Assembly (NCBI RefSeq): GCF_000003815.2
Contig: NC_049982.1
Span: 6,453,216-6,517,215, forward strand
DNA from: Branchiostoma floridae
Lineage: Eukaryota; Chordata; Leptocardii; Amphioxiformes; Branchiostomatidae
Length of the DNA stretch: 64,000 nucleotides
Direction of reading: 5' to 3'
Shown in pieces: positions 22,122 to 34,407 of this stretch. Both the position numbers and the translations under genes were made by a program. Position 1 is the stretch's first letter. Each line of letters starts with the position of its first letter. The notes below the pieces were generated by a model. It was not told the DNA's origin. It ran no database searches and saw only the letters and a program-made list of their open reading frames with translations.

Positions 22122-23356
22122 CTTAATATTTGTAAGTTCATAATAACGTAAACACAAAGAAAATATGCAATTCAGTGCAGCATTTGCATAACTGAGAAAA
22201 TAGTAGAATACCTTCGACTACGTTGTACCTTTTGTTTATTTATTTTGGAAACGGCCGAAAATTGATGCCTACGGGGACGTCATTCATATAATCAAATCAA
22301 CATGGCACGCACACAACTTGCTAGTGATTCACACATTAACAAAGAATGTGCTATCATTCTTCAAGAAAGAAAACATTTATTTCACAAACGAAAATTGTGT
22401 AGTATTTTTTCCACAGTCGCAACACGTTATGCGACCCTAAACTTATATGCTGGTATGACGCACCTAACGTTACAGCAGACAACGGCGTGGTTATGATTGA
22501 ATGACACTAGCTTTCGTATTAGCATCGTAACATATTATTTGGTTCTTATCGCTAGGGGGCGCATCGATAGGACGTGTCTGTGCTGCGCGTCGAGTCCCTT
22601 ATCCAAGCCATTATGGCTGTTCCAAGGAGGATTTGAGGTCTGGTTTTGGCATTGTATGTTTTCTGAATTTCTCATGATCATTCTGATATAATTTTTGGGC
22701 TGGTACTGATTTTTGATGAGTTTTGGCAATTCTACGAGCGTTTTTCTGGCACCGGGCAGCTCCCTCGGGCCCGGTTCCGTGTAGAATCACGTTGCCTCCA
22801 CCTGGGTGGACTTTGGATTACTTTAGACCTTTCGAGGTTTATTCTTCATTCGCCCGGTGGAAGACAGTCTTATCCTTTCGCAGGGAACTTTGGGAATACA
22901 GGTTTGTCTCCTTTATATCTGAAATTTTGGATTGTATTTGAATTTATTTACTGTGTGTTTTTGTATCCACACCCCCGTCTGCACTCGACGGACGGGGCAT
23001 TGTATCGCCCGCACGTGTTCGAAAACAAAGATATTACGTTACCGCTTTGAAATCCACTTCTAGGACCCTTCAAGCGAGGCCTCCCACCCTCCCACTTTGT
23101 CCTGAGGCTGTGGAGGATAGTCTAGTCTTTCCTCGTAACGGGAGTACACTTTGTTTTCTGTCATCCGTAGCATTTTGAACTATTTTTGACGACGCCTCAG
23201 GGGAGTCGTCAAGTGGTATATATTGCATTCAGTGTGCCAAAAATTCTAGGAATTGCACAGGAATTTTTCCACAGGAATGCAGTATGCTGGGTATGCAAGC
23301 CCCCCACCCCCCAAATCTGTTCCAGATGTATCTCTGGTATGCAATGGAGAAATGTA
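22122..23356. other. Intron 3 sequence, nothing recognised
   Basis: No gene or repeat that I can support. Confidence 0.4.
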
Positions 23357-23612
23357 GGTCACACTGGCAGACCATTGTGCTGTGCCAGGGATAGTACATT
23401 TCTGCTGGCTGTAGGTTTATGTTACAGGTGGGCTAGTATATTGTGCCAGGGCTTGTTCAAGCCATACGCCACAGGCAGACAGGAAATACTTCTGTAGTGC
23501 TCAGCTGTAGGTTTAGGTCACTGGCAGACCATTGTGCTGTACCGGGGATAGTACATTTCTGCTGGCTGTAGGTTTATGTTACAGGTGGGCTAGTATATTG
23601 TGCCAGGGATAG
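23357..23612 (+). repeat. Local direct duplication of about 97 bp
   Basis: The segment 23,355-23,452 (cactggcagaccattgtgct, 'ctggctgtaggtttatgtta', 'gtgggctagtatattgtgcc') is repeated at 23,518-23,612 with about two mismatches. Confidence 0.85.
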
Positions 23613-23999
23613 TGCGACAGGGAAGTTCCAGTCTATTTCTGATTTGAGCTGTATTGTTGTACCCTCAATCGTCGTCATGGCAATAATACATTTTTATTGC
23701 CAGTCTTGTTGAGCCTATTTTGGTCTATTTTTGAGCTCATTTGTGCCGCTCACTTGTGATTTGTACATACACCCCCGTCGTTGCACAACGGACAGGGGTG
23801 GTTTCGCCCGTCTGTATCCGGCAGAGGATAATGTTACTAAGTACTCAGTCCTCGCGCCAAATCACTCGTGTGTTGACAAAGGATAACGTCATAACGCGTG
23901 CCCGAGGGAGGCTCTGCTTCGCCGTGAAGCTTGGTGTACCAGAGTACTTAGGACAGTTAGCTCCTAGTTACCTGCATGTTACCTGCATGTTTTCAGTAG

Positions 24000-24610
24000 C
24001 GTGGGAATGTGTGGAAGGGGCTTTTTTGCGCTGTATCTTGAGAACGGTACATGGGTTGGGGGTACATGCAATTTTTGGTACATGGGTTGGGGGTGGTGGC
24101 CTGGCATTCAGGTTTGATTTGGGGCCTCCTCGTGTTGGAACTTGACATTGCAGGTTGCATTCTTTCATGTTTTGGGAGCATTTTTGGCGCTGTATGTCCT
24201 GAACGATAGCAATTACAACGATTTTGGTGCATTTGTGGGTGATTGTTTTCTGTCCTTGGCATTTGATTTTGGGCCTCCTTGCGTTTGAACTTGACACGGC
24301 AGGTCGAATTTTGTGTCCGGATGGGTTTTTTTCGGCGTTGTATCTTATGAACGGATGAGTGGGTGCAATGATATTTGCCACATGTGTTGGTGGTGGTTGC
24401 CTAATTCTCAATTTTGATTTTGCCCCTCCTGGTGTTTGAAATTGACACTGGAGGGTGCCTTCCTTTAGTGCGAGCACGTCGCATGCGCTGTATCTTCAGA
24501 ACGCAACGTGCGATTGTGCTGCTATTTAGTACATGATTAGGTGCTTGTGTCCTGATGGTCAGGTTTGAGTTTGGGCCTCCTAGTGCTTGAACTTGATACT
24601 GTAGGTTGAC
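24000..24610. repeat. Degenerate tandem repeat, about 155 bp x 4
   Basis: Each unit has 'gcgctgtatctt.agaacg', then a 'ttggtacatgggttggggg'-like stretch, then 'tttgatttgggcctcct', then 'gtgtttgaacttgacact'. The gggcctcct/gaccttg pattern links it to the single units at 1,080-1,315, 26,030-26,165 and 62,470-62,760. Confidence 0.65.
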
Positions 24611-26029
24611 CCTGTTTTTGTGTGGTTGGGGCGTCCCCACCAATATCTGCTTGGTTGTGAATACAGCTGATGGTTGGGTCTGTGCTGAGTGATAGGTCTT
24701 AGTTTACTTGTGGGACCATTACCTGTTTTGCAGTGACCTGTGCCACTTTCAATGTATCAGGTCACTTTGTATTACCTGTTTTAGTGGCAACAGAGTCTCC
24801 TGCCAGATGATAGAGTAGTATCTGTTGCTGTATTGGTTAGGTACAATTTGAGTTTTCTGTATACAGTACTGAGTTTAAAGTTTTGGTACAAGTTCATTTA
24901 CCCTATTTGGCAATCATGGTTAAACAGAAGAAGATACAACTTTCTAAAGTGGAGGAGAATAGAGCGTGAGTGTAAGAGAAAGGTATGTGTATGAATTTCA
25001 TGTGTTTCATGTTGTTTCTTTAGGGATGCCTTTTTCCATACTGTTTGCAGGTAATTTGTAGTTCAGGGCCAGTCATATTCACTTGGTTTTGGAACCTGCT
25101 TAATCTATAGTATGGGCAGGATTAAGTGGTACAGGCTTTGTTCTGTTTTAAATTTGGTATCGTTTGTTGCATTTTGTCACTGCAAAAATATGATGAAATT
25201 GATTTCCCCCTCTAAGCAACTGCTCATTGATTTTGGGGGATGTTTGCTGGGTGTTCATTCTGACTACAACATCTTTCTGAACTTTTTAAAGTTTTCATTG
25301 CCAGCACCTTGCCAAATGGGATTGACAAGCACAATTTGAATAGTAAATTCTACTGTTAAATTTGGCTTAGATACTACAATAGATTAAAGTTTTAATTGGA
25401 CGGACTGAATAAAAATATCATACCACCATGGGGACTAACTGTTGCTGCTGGATGGGGGCTACCACTATTCATATTGTCTATGGAACTACTGTAAAAATGA
25501 AATTGGTCAAATTATGCAAATAACCTTTAAGTGTCAAGTGATACTCCAGAAATGAATCTTTAATGAATATCATTGGAAGAACACACACCAAGGAGATTTG
25601 GCAGCTACATTAGGTCAGTACGTTTACTACGTTAAAATAGGAAGATATCAGTACTGAATATAACATGTGACAGAATAACTACACGACCCATCTGAGACAA
25701 AAAAGTAGCAAAAGTCGTCTCAACAACTTCAAGGTACTGTGGTTGGTTACATACTTAAGAAATCCAAAATAAGTAATGTTTATCCATGTCCTAACTTACA
25801 AATTCCGAAAATGGAATTTCAGACTTTTGCATGGTGCACAAACACGGTAAAAAGCTCACTTTTCCAACCATGTACCACAGACGAAAGGGAAAAAATACAC
25901 AATAGGTCTACAGACACCTAATAAATTCCATGCAGGTCTGAGGTCTACGAACTCTTGTCTGTTGCTGTATACCTGTATGGTCTTTTTTAATTCCATACAA
26001 ATTGTTGCCATATTGTTTTCAGTCTGGAG
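24611..26029. other. Intron 3 sequence, nothing recognised
   Basis: AT-rich; no coding or repeat structure that I can support. Confidence 0.4.
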
Positions 26030-26170
26030 CTTATGTGGGGGATATCTCAAGAACCGCTGTAAGTTTTGCCATGGTTTTCGGTGGGTGGGTAGGTGTGGGG
26101 ATGGTGATGGTGGAGGTGGATTTTGCTCCACCTGTTGGTTGACCTTGGTACTGCAGCAACACATTTTGTG
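26030..26170. repeat. Single unit of the 'accttggtactgcagcag' family
   Basis: 'Atatctcaagaaccgctg', 'gtgggtaggtgtggggatgg' and 'gttgaccttggtactgcagc' occur in this order. It is related to 62,470-62,600 and, in reverse complement, to 1,100-1,230. Confidence 0.5.
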
Positions 26171-26636
26171 TTATATTTTTGCATCTGGATTTGCTGTAGT
26201 GTTGATTTTTATGTGGTGGGTAGGTTTATGGCGGATGTTAATTTGCTGTGATCAGAAGGCTTGTTTGTTTTGTGGATGTTTGTGTGTTCGGCGAATATCT
26301 TAGGAAGCTGTGGATGGGTTGCGATGAGATTTGTAACGTGGTTATGGTACTTCAGAAGGTGTTTTATTTTCATTTTTCAAGTAAACTTTTGTGAAGAACC
26401 TTAAGATGGATTGCGATTATTTTTATGGTTTTAAAATGTTCTTGTGCTCTGAAAGAAGTTACATTAGTTTGGGCCTCTCATTCTAAAGTGATTTTGGCCC
26501 TCTGGTGGTTAAACCATGTAACAATTGGGGTTATTATGAACAACAAAATGACCAATGCATTGATTTGGATTAGTTTGATCCTGCGATAGAACTCATTCTA
26601 TAAGTATAAAGTAACATTTGCATAAATATAGAATAC

Positions 26637-27060
26637 AACATGGTGTATTCCGTATCACCCGAGGTATCAGCCCGACCGCCGGTCGGATCGCCGGAAGGCC
26701 GGAGGGTGATCCGACCCGCAGGAGGACTAGGACCGAGGGTGATGCGGAATACACCGTGTTGTATTTTATCTATGTCATACCCACCTGAGAAAAGCCATGT
26801 TTTGATGCAAAATGCGCCAGAAATTGAACAAATTTGGTGCCCTCGAACAAAAAGTGTTACAACAGCAATGTTCCATCGTCCGAATCAGGTATTCGAATTG
26901 CCAACCGTGCCGCAATCGGCCCGCTCGAAATGATTCGATTTCCTCAAAGAAAGTCTGTGTGATACACCTTTCGTACCTGTGTGATACGGAAGTTATCAGA
27001 CGGTCCGGAACACCCGTATCAAACGTTTTCGCGTCACAGGTATGACATAATATGTACATT
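26637..27060 (+). repeat. Dispersed repeat with a palindromic GC-rich head
   Basis: 'Tggtgtattccgtatcaccc' (26,641) and 'gggtgatgcggaatacaccg' (26,737) are inverted around a GC-rich core (ccggtcggatcgccgg). The following 26,755-26,910 repeats 9,100-9,140 and 13,220-13,345. Confidence 0.55.
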
Positions 27061-27343
27061 CACATAGTCTACGCTAAAACGCTACTCCTGGCCTGCTTAT
27101 ATTAGTTTTACGCAAACACCGTATGGCGATCAGCCCCTCTAGCTCTGTCCAGCTGACACTCGCTACATAATTTAATCGATCACCACAGGGTGTTTGCTAC
27201 TCTACCAGTAACCAGGGCGAAAGCCGTCCTTGTCCAGGTCATTGACCTTCCTTGTTTGAACAAGAGGAGCACAAAAAGGCTACCTTCCGTGAAGGTAAAC
27301 ATAACAATGTATTTGTTGTTAAAACCTCTTTTTATTTATTCAG

Positions 27344-27579
27344 AGGGCCGTCCCTACCTTGGTTGGCTCGAGTCTTCTTGTGCGGCCTCAGATCCGAAGC
27401 AGACGGAGACAACCGTGACGCAAACGCCTCACTGGTTCAGAAACATCCTATACCGGGATCCGTTCGAAAAAGACGTTCAAACGTCGCTGGATTATTCCAT
27501 GCAGCTTCTTATGGGGCTCTATGGATACAATCAGTGGCGGAAGGACAATCCCCCGCCTGATGATAAGGCTTCCAAATAA
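27344..27579 (+). CDS. Exon 4 (terminal) of the haem-protein-like gene
   Basis: The acceptor is tttattcag; the exon completes a Glu codon and ends at TAA 27,577-27,579. It encodes residues 301-378: EGRPYLGWLE, SSCAASDPKQ, TETTVTQTPHWFRNILYRDP, FEKDVQTSLDYSMQLLMGLY, GYNQWRKDNPPPDDKASK. In the bacterial/fungal relatives as I recall them, GWL is followed by about ten conserved residues and then SSCxSCH, a haem-c attachment motif. Here GWLESSCAASD keeps the first Cys (313) but lacks the second Cys and the His. The C-terminal WFRNI and SLDYS..L blocks are kept. The haem site is therefore likely lost while the fold is retained. The frame is open and the paralogous copy at 335-481 shows constraint. 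Confidence 0.85.
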
Positions 27580-28078
27580 ATTGAATGCAGCCAGGAATCC
27601 AAAATCATTTAACAACAAAATCATTCATATGCCTATTGAATTTTATTGTTTATACCGAAAAGGATGGGACCAAGATAAATCTTTTCCACAACAAACAACA
27701 AACATCCAGAGGCTGTGATCATAAATAAAGGGATTCCATGCGCATGTGAACGTTGGAGTCATAACTTTGAACTCTAACAAGATGAATAAATAATTCTGAA
27801 CAGACCATGTATACCCCTGAACCATGAAGCTCCACTGACTTTATTTAGCGATTATATTATGCTCATCAAAGTCTATAACTTGTCGCATGACAAAATTGCA
27901 AAAATGTCAAAAGTTATTAGAAGTATGGATGATTTTGTTGTTAAATGTAGTTGGAATTGAGATGAACTGATTAAGCAACAACAATTGTATCTTCCATCAT
28001 ATGGTCAGTGGCTGTGTATGTTTCAAATGCCTTTGCATTGATAATGGAAGAATCTTTTTTTTTAAGTGAATGTAACGC
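27580..28078 (+). other. 3' UTR and flank of the gene, AATAAA at 27,724
   Basis: Colinear with 482-1,000. The poly(A) signal AATAAA at 27,724-27,729 sits 145 bp after the stop; another AATAAA is near 27,786. Conservation of this stretch between the two copies comes from duplication, not necessarily from function. Confidence 0.6.
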
Positions 28079-28280
28079 TGGTTTGTAATCAATTGTGGTG
28101 ATTTGTAATCAATACTGGTGGTTTGTAATCAATGTTAGTGGTTTGTAATCAATGCTGGTGGTTTGTAATCAATGGTGGTGATTTGTAATCAATGCTGGTG
28201 ATTTGTAATCAATGCTGGTGATTTGTAATCAATGCTGATGATTTGTAATCAATGCTGGTGGTTTGTAATCAATTGCGGTG
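28079..28280. repeat. 20-bp minisatellite, 10 copies
   Basis: The unit is gtttgtaatcaatgctggtg with an exact 20-bp period, from 28,081 to 28,280. The paralogous array at 1,001-1,079 has 4 copies. Confidence 0.9.
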
Positions 28281-28631
28281 ATGTATACGTAGCAGGGGTT
28301 TGAATAAAGTACAACTAAGTCGAGTAGAGTGTAACCTAAAAGACTGTGTAACCTAAAGAAGGGGAACATCAAAATGTCAATTTGTATGAAAATTGAAATC
28401 TACTAGTGCCTGATGCTGTGGTTGTTTAATATCTATCTTCTATAACTGTCACAGGAATAGGCACTACCTTATTATAATATCTACATTACAATGTTATTAT
28501 AATATACTACAGTTGATAATTGTTTGAGGTTTGAATTTTTTTCCTAGGCCTATGTTAATCTTAGAGTGGAACTCATTGTAACTAGTTTACCCCATTGTCA
28601 AGCAATGCTTGCAGCCAAATCTGTGGTAATA

Positions 28632-28865
28632 CTGGCTATACAGATGCAGATACAAGATAAAGATACATAAGCTGGTACGCTACACTGACGGGTAGTTACA
28701 CTGGCTATACAAATACAGAAGTTGGTTTGTTACAAAAAGTTTTTTTCCGCCTATACGGATACAGATGCAGAAATTGGTGTGCCACGCTGAAGGGTAGTTA
28801 TACTAGCTATACAGATACGGAGGCTGGCGTGTTACGCTGAAGGATAGTTATATGCAGATACGGAC
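28632..28865. repeat. Degenerate tandem repeat, about 60-75 bp x 3-4
   Basis: Each unit has 'ctggctatacagatac', 'agaagctggtgtg' and 'ttacgctgaagggtagtta' with variations. Confidence 0.7.
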
Positions 28866-29144
28866 TATGATTATCTATATAATTATTCTAATGTTTGGTG
28901 GTTTCGATGATAGACAAATTCTGTTAATGTAGGTTAAGTTGTTTAATATCTGTTTGTTGTTCTCATTGCTGTGTTTGTTATTGTAATTAATGACTTTGTG
29001 ATTGTATACGATCTCGATTTACAATGTTCATCTAATACGTTAACGTTACCATACATATGAGTAATGCATAATGTTCCAAAGGCTGTTTTCTTCCCAAAAG
29101 TGAAGTTGACTTATTCTCATATCTACCATTAATTTGTTTTTAAG

Positions 29145-29339
29145 ACATCTGGTGATGGTTTGTTTTTACCTGTACTACATCAATACTTGCCATCGTTACT
29201 TGCCAGAGATATTTCAAACACACTAGTGCCATCTGCAATAACATCAGATGGGACAGTATTGACAGAGGAAGACTCCTTGTTATCATCAGCTAAATCCCCA
29301 TTGAAAAAAGTGCTTATGAGTGAAAGATCAAGACTGTAA
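29145..29339 (+). CDS. Possible terminal exon of an unidentified gene
   Basis: After a pyrimidine-rich acceptor (aatttgtttttaag, AG at 29,143-29,144) the plus strand is open for 64 codons to TAA at 29,337-29,339. It begins TSGDGLFLPVLHQYLPSLLA, followed by RDISNTLVPSAITSDGTVLT and ending EEDSLLSSAKSPLKKVLMSE plus RSRL. The composition (Ser/Leu/Asp-rich with a basic tail) looks protein-like, unlike the surrounding repeats. An AATAAA at about 29,531 could serve as its poly(A) signal. No upstream exon was identified between 27.6 and 29.1 kb, and I do not recognise the protein. It may be a real last exon, an exon fragment moved by a transposon, or a chance frame. Confidence 0.4.
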   Translation, partial: TSGDGLFLPVLHQYLPSLLARDISNTLVPSAITSDGTVLTEEDSLLSSAKSPLKKVLMSERSRL

Positions 29340-29885
29340 CAAGTCAATAAACTCGACTGTGAACTATGAATACTAAAGCATCTCCTGGAAAAGTTGAGGT
29401 TGACAGAAATCACAAATGGGGATCCCATATCTCCAGGCTGATTTTACTTTGTGCTAACGCCGTTGAACAGTTTTAATGTAGAATCATGTAGCATGTACAT
29501 TTTTTCATGCGTGCACTACATATTTCTCAGAATAAAGGTGTGGTTTGAAAAGTGTCCCCTGTATTATTTGCTAAACAAATACAACAATGGGACACTGAGT
29601 TATGATGATCGATGATGAAATGTGTCTTTCACATTTACATGTACCAAAAGAAGTGATATGATCAGAGTATCATGATAACTGCCTTAATGGGAAAAGCCTT
29701 GAGACAACATACACTTACCTTCATTTGCTGTCATATGATCTTCAACACTTTCTGTAGAGGTAAGGAACAATGCAAGACATCCTACGCCTACATAGAGTAT
29801 ATAGACCAGTCTTCCAAGTAAAATCAAAATATAAAGCAAAATCGCAGAGACAACATCGAGCTTGGGTAAAAATTTATTAATTATA

Positions 29886-30650
29886 TTTCAGCCATACATA
29901 GTATGGTGAAATATATTGTATTCGTAATGTTTCTTTCTTCTTTCTCCTGTCAAATCTTCAAAGTGATTCATCTCCGCCGTTCCTGGACCGAATGACCTGA
30001 AATTTGGCACAGGGGTAGAATGGGCCAATACCTTGATGCTTTTTTCTCAGTTTTTTCATATCTGCCTCTAAAATGATTTTATTGAGATTTTTTGGTCAAT
30101 TTTAGACCAAAACTGTATATTTTGGCCCCTGTACCCTGGTATTACAATCAAATGAGCTGAAATTTGACAGAGATGTGCCTTAATAATGCCCCCATATAAA
30201 TTCGATAACACTTTTGGTGTACAGTACAACAAAATGCTTATTTTTGCGATTTTTTGACCAATTTTTGACCAAAAAAGGACACTTTTGGCCCCTGTACCCT
30301 GGTATTACAACCAAATGAGCTGAAATTTGACAGAGATGTGCCTTGATAATCTCTTCATATAAATTCAATAACACTTTTGGTGTACAGTACAACAAAATGC
30401 TTATTTTTGCGATTTTTTGACCAATTTTTGACCAAAAAAGGACACTTTTGGCTCCTGTACCTTGGTATTGCAACCGAATGAGCTGAAATTTGACAGAGAT
30501 GTGCCTTGATAATCCCTTCATATCAATTCAATAACACTGTTGGTGTACAGTGCAACAAAATGCTTATTTTTGCGATTTTTGGCCAATTTTTGACCAAAAA
30601 AGGACACTTTTGGCTCCTGTACCCTGGTATTACAATTAAATGACCTGAAA
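29886..30650. repeat. Dispersed repeat followed by 3-4 tandem 163-bp units
   Basis: 29,886-30,040 is the uninterrupted form of the repeat split at 14,086-14,470. From about 30,090, units of about 163 bp recur (markers 'ggtgtacagtacaacaaaat' at 30,218, 30,380 and 30,542; 'acacttttggcccctgtacc' in each). The last unit runs into the block at 30,640. Confidence 0.8.
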
Positions 30651-31975
30651 TTTGGTATAGATAGGCATTAGATACTTGGTAACAAGATTCAAGTAAAATT
30701 TTTGACATAAACAACTTTAAAATGATTAATTTTGGCACTTTTCTGAGGGGAAATTTGTTTTCTTTTGGCCTCCTGACGTGACCTTCCGTGACCCCGCACA
30801 GAGCCACACCTGTGCGCGTCAGCCGGAGAGTTAATTGAATCAAAGACCTAGCCAATCAGCGAAGAGGAGGCCAAAGGCTAATTAATATTCATAAGCGGGG
30901 CCTCATGATCCCGTATATAGCAGTGTTCCCGCCAGTGGGAGCGAAGCCCGCCTAAGGCTCTCGCATTTTAGACTATTCAGAAGGCTTTATATTGTATCAG
31001 TTCTTAGGGGCATATCTATGATAATCGCAGCAGTCACTTAACTTCTCTTCAGGAGTTTAGCGTAACACTATTTCAGGTCAAACCGTCAAAGGCAACTAAA
31101 AACAAACTTTAACGTTACTGAGTTCAACAGTACTTATAACTTGTTATCCGAAGTTGAAACGCTAGCGATGGTATTTTCGCTGCGCTGTTAGCTCCGTGCG
31201 ACTGTTGTTGACGGTCTTATAACGGTATATTTTGCACGCCTGTACCCTGGTATGAGTAACATTTGGTATAGATAGGCATAAGATAGTTGGTAAAATGATC
31301 CAAGTGAAATTTTTGGCATAAAGTACTGTAAAAGGCTTAATTACAGCACTTTTTTGGGGGGAAATTGGTTTTCTTTCGTTCTCCAGGTCATGACCTTTCG
31401 GACGTTCACCCCACAGAGCCGACATCTGCACCTGCGTCTAGCCGGCAGGAAGAGTTAATTCAATTAATGGTTCAGCCAATCAGCGAAGAGGAAAGCGAAG
31501 GCTAATTAATATTCATAAGCGGGACCACACAATACGTTAACTTGAAGACTCAGGCCGTACAGACTTCTCGCCAGGATTTTTTCAAAGCGTCGGACAGGGG
31601 TCCGGGGGCCGCCGAATGTCCCTGGCGGGGTCCAGGGGCAGGGCCACTGTGGGGGGGACCCAGGTGGGCGAATCCCCCCCGGAAGCTCTTGCATTTTAGA
31701 CTATTGAGAAGGCTTCTTTTATCAGTTTTTTTAGGGCCATATCTACGATAATCGTAGCAGTCACTTACTTCTCTTCAGCAGTTTGACTTTGAATATTTCG
31801 GGTCAAAGCTTCAAAGACAACTAAAACCTCATAAACAACAAACTTTACTTAGCTCAACAGTATACAAAAATATTGTACGGGTTGCCATCCTTAGTTGAAG
31901 CGCTTATTTATAGCGCTAGTATCTTCGCTGCGCCGTTAGCCGCCGTGCGACTTTTGTTGACGGTCTGATATCCCT
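30640..31975 (+). repeat. Tandem duplication of a 0.6-0.7-kb block with CCAAT/TATA-like motifs
   Basis: Copy 1 (30,640-31,222) and copy 2 (31,245-31,970) share 'ggtatagataggcat', 'agccaatcagcgaagagg', 'ggctaattaatattcataag', 'gcattttagactattcag', 'cgataatcg.agcagtcac' and 'tgcgacttttgttgacggtc'. Copy 1 has a TATATAG box (30,914) about 65 bp after the CCAAT motif. In copy 2 this part is replaced by a GC-rich insert at 31,528-31,690. Confidence 0.75.
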
Positions 31976-33381
31976 ACGTCGCCGCCTCGCTGATATTCCC
32001 ACGGACATTTTTCAAGAAAAATACCCAGCAAAAACGCTGTTCTGCGTCAAATTCTATTCTATAAAACATGTGGGACTCAGTGTTACAGTCTAAATATTTT
32101 GTAGAAGCACCGCTGTAGGAAAGAAGGTCCAAGCAATGTAAAACATCACGTAGCATGAAGTTCGCTGTCAACTGGCACACAGCACATGACTGTTTGAAAC
32201 TCTAAGTCTAATCAACAGCCGTGTTTGATTGATAGCCGGCGGTCCTTTGATGAAGTCGGCGAAAGGTGCGTTAGTTAGAAAATCTGCGTTTAGTTTTGAT
32301 ACGTAATTATAAGTTAGACAGTGGCGAGAATGATTATTTTCTCATCAATATTTCTCTTCAGAATTATTTGAACTTAATTATACATCTAAACAATTGGCTT
32401 ACCTGTGCAATGTTTATATGATTAATGATCAGTGTACTGAAATCATGTGTAACGTATGGCTCCTAGTCAATAGATCAGCATTTTCTCTATAGTGGCCACA
32501 TTTCCTAGTGCTGTTGTTGTTTGACATAAACTTTGAACATTTAAATTGTAAGTAACTTTAAACTGCCAGAGTTTCAGCCCAATAAAACACTCTCAGCGCC
32601 AGGGTATGAACAGACTGACCAGACAGACGAAAATAAATCCTCGAACAAGGTTCAATCGTATCTTCCGGGTCTGGCAGGAAGTTGTTAAACTAAAATAAGA
32701 ATAGGCTCGATGGCTGATTGCATACAAAGTAAAACAGTTTAACAGTTTTACAGCTTGAAGAAAACAAACGCTCCTACAGTACCTGCACCTGCTTGATAAT
32801 TATTAAATCGTATGCCCTACTTGAATAAAAAAAGTTCACTGCAATAATGAATGTACCACATCACAAGGAGCTTATACTTTTTTAAACTTACACCTAGTTA
32901 TCGTACTGAAAATTGTTAATGACATTACATGAAGTCATTCAACAATTTTCAGTCATGATGAAAATTTTCTGAATGGAAGGTGTGATTATTGTCATTTTCT
33001 GAAAAATAGAAGCAAGCTCTGTTTTTACCTGGAATCAATTCACAATACCAGTCCACTTTGGGGGATAATGTACTGTTAATATGATGTTCCATTTTTGCGC
33101 AGGGGTGATTTGGAACAGTCCAATGTTGCGTGGGAAGGGGTATGGCTGAAATATGCTGTATTTGCTCTTAAGCAAATGTCGGCCTTTCTAGTTCTACTTT
33201 AAATTTACGGTTTTAGACAAATTGACCATTCTGCACGCTACACATGATTGCTCTTGATTGGTTTCATGAAAACATGTCCCCTTTAGTACAATTTTTTTCA
33301 GTTTTCACCAGAAACCTATAATTTTTTTTAGAAACTGTCTCGAAATTACTAGTAATGCCGGTTTACCTTTATTCACGTTGT
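31976..33381. other. Intergenic, nothing recognised
   Basis: AT-rich; no ORF, RNA or repeat family that I can support. Confidence 0.4.
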
Positions 33382-34407
33382 AACCTATATATCCGTTATT
33401 TTCAAAACAGGGCATTTTGGGATACCAAGTCGACGGAAGGTAGTTTCAAACTGCAATTGTCTGAAAATAATGCTATTTAAAACCAGTGTCTGTTGACTTG
33501 ACATCCCTTGATACCTTGTTTTATTTGACTCAACGAATACAGGTTACCCATCGGACAAAGGTAAACTAATGTTACTTATGATTTGTCTGGAAACAAAATA
33601 GTTCGGTGATTTAAATTTAATGACATTTGTAGATCTATTAGAGAAAATGATTTTTGATTGCAAAAATGAATTGAAATCTGGACCAAAAACCTTCAAATCA
33701 AACTTTTTTCTTTATTTCCACGCTCGCATCAGTCTTCAGAATCCCATAGGATGATCTAAGGGAGGACTGCACTCATCAGCGGGGCTTCACGTGAATATGA
33801 ACGTCTTGCCCTGGTGACTACCTGGACGTATCCATCAACCTTGAAAATATGCGCATGATGAGAAAATAATGTTTTTTTATAAGTCTTGGTGGGTGGAGGG
33901 TATTTTTTTAAAATGATTCATCTAAGAAGGTAACACGGACAGCTTCTCTCCTTTCTCCTTCGTACCACGTTAAGACAGTTCTGTAGTCATCCATACAAGT
34001 CAAGAATATCAAACTCACTAGGGTTGAACGAGAAGATATAGAGAAGCGTCGAAGTCTATTGCCACACAGGTATGGGCATACAAACTTGAAGTAGAAGTAG
34101 AAGTAGGGTACGCAAAACATAACTTACATGTCGTGTTCTTTCATGGAGGCCAACTATAATTTTTTCTCGACATTTTTTACCACTTCAAACCATTCCCCTT
34201 TAGCCAATATTATCACAGTGCATTTGCGGCCGTGACCATGATAATAGACCACAGTAATGGCACACCACCATGCTTTGTCCGAGTGATTTTTGAGATTCTA
34301 CAGACCACTGTAAAGGTACACCACCATGCTTTGTCCAATTGACATCTGAAGTTCAAATAAGTTTGACTTACTATCCACGAAACGAGTTTAAAACACAAAG
34401 GCAGTGA
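33382..34407 (+). mobile_element. Second, truncated copy of the 1.25-kb inverted-repeat element
   Basis: 33,382-33,662 matches 1,955-2,231 and 33,895-34,407 matches 2,330-2,917, including the right terminus 'acacaaaggcagtga'. The left TIR is absent here. Confidence 0.7.

Noticed and set aside
23968-24477. 169-codon minus-strand ORF
   Set aside because: Coincides with degenerate tandem repeats whose units are not in a constant frame.
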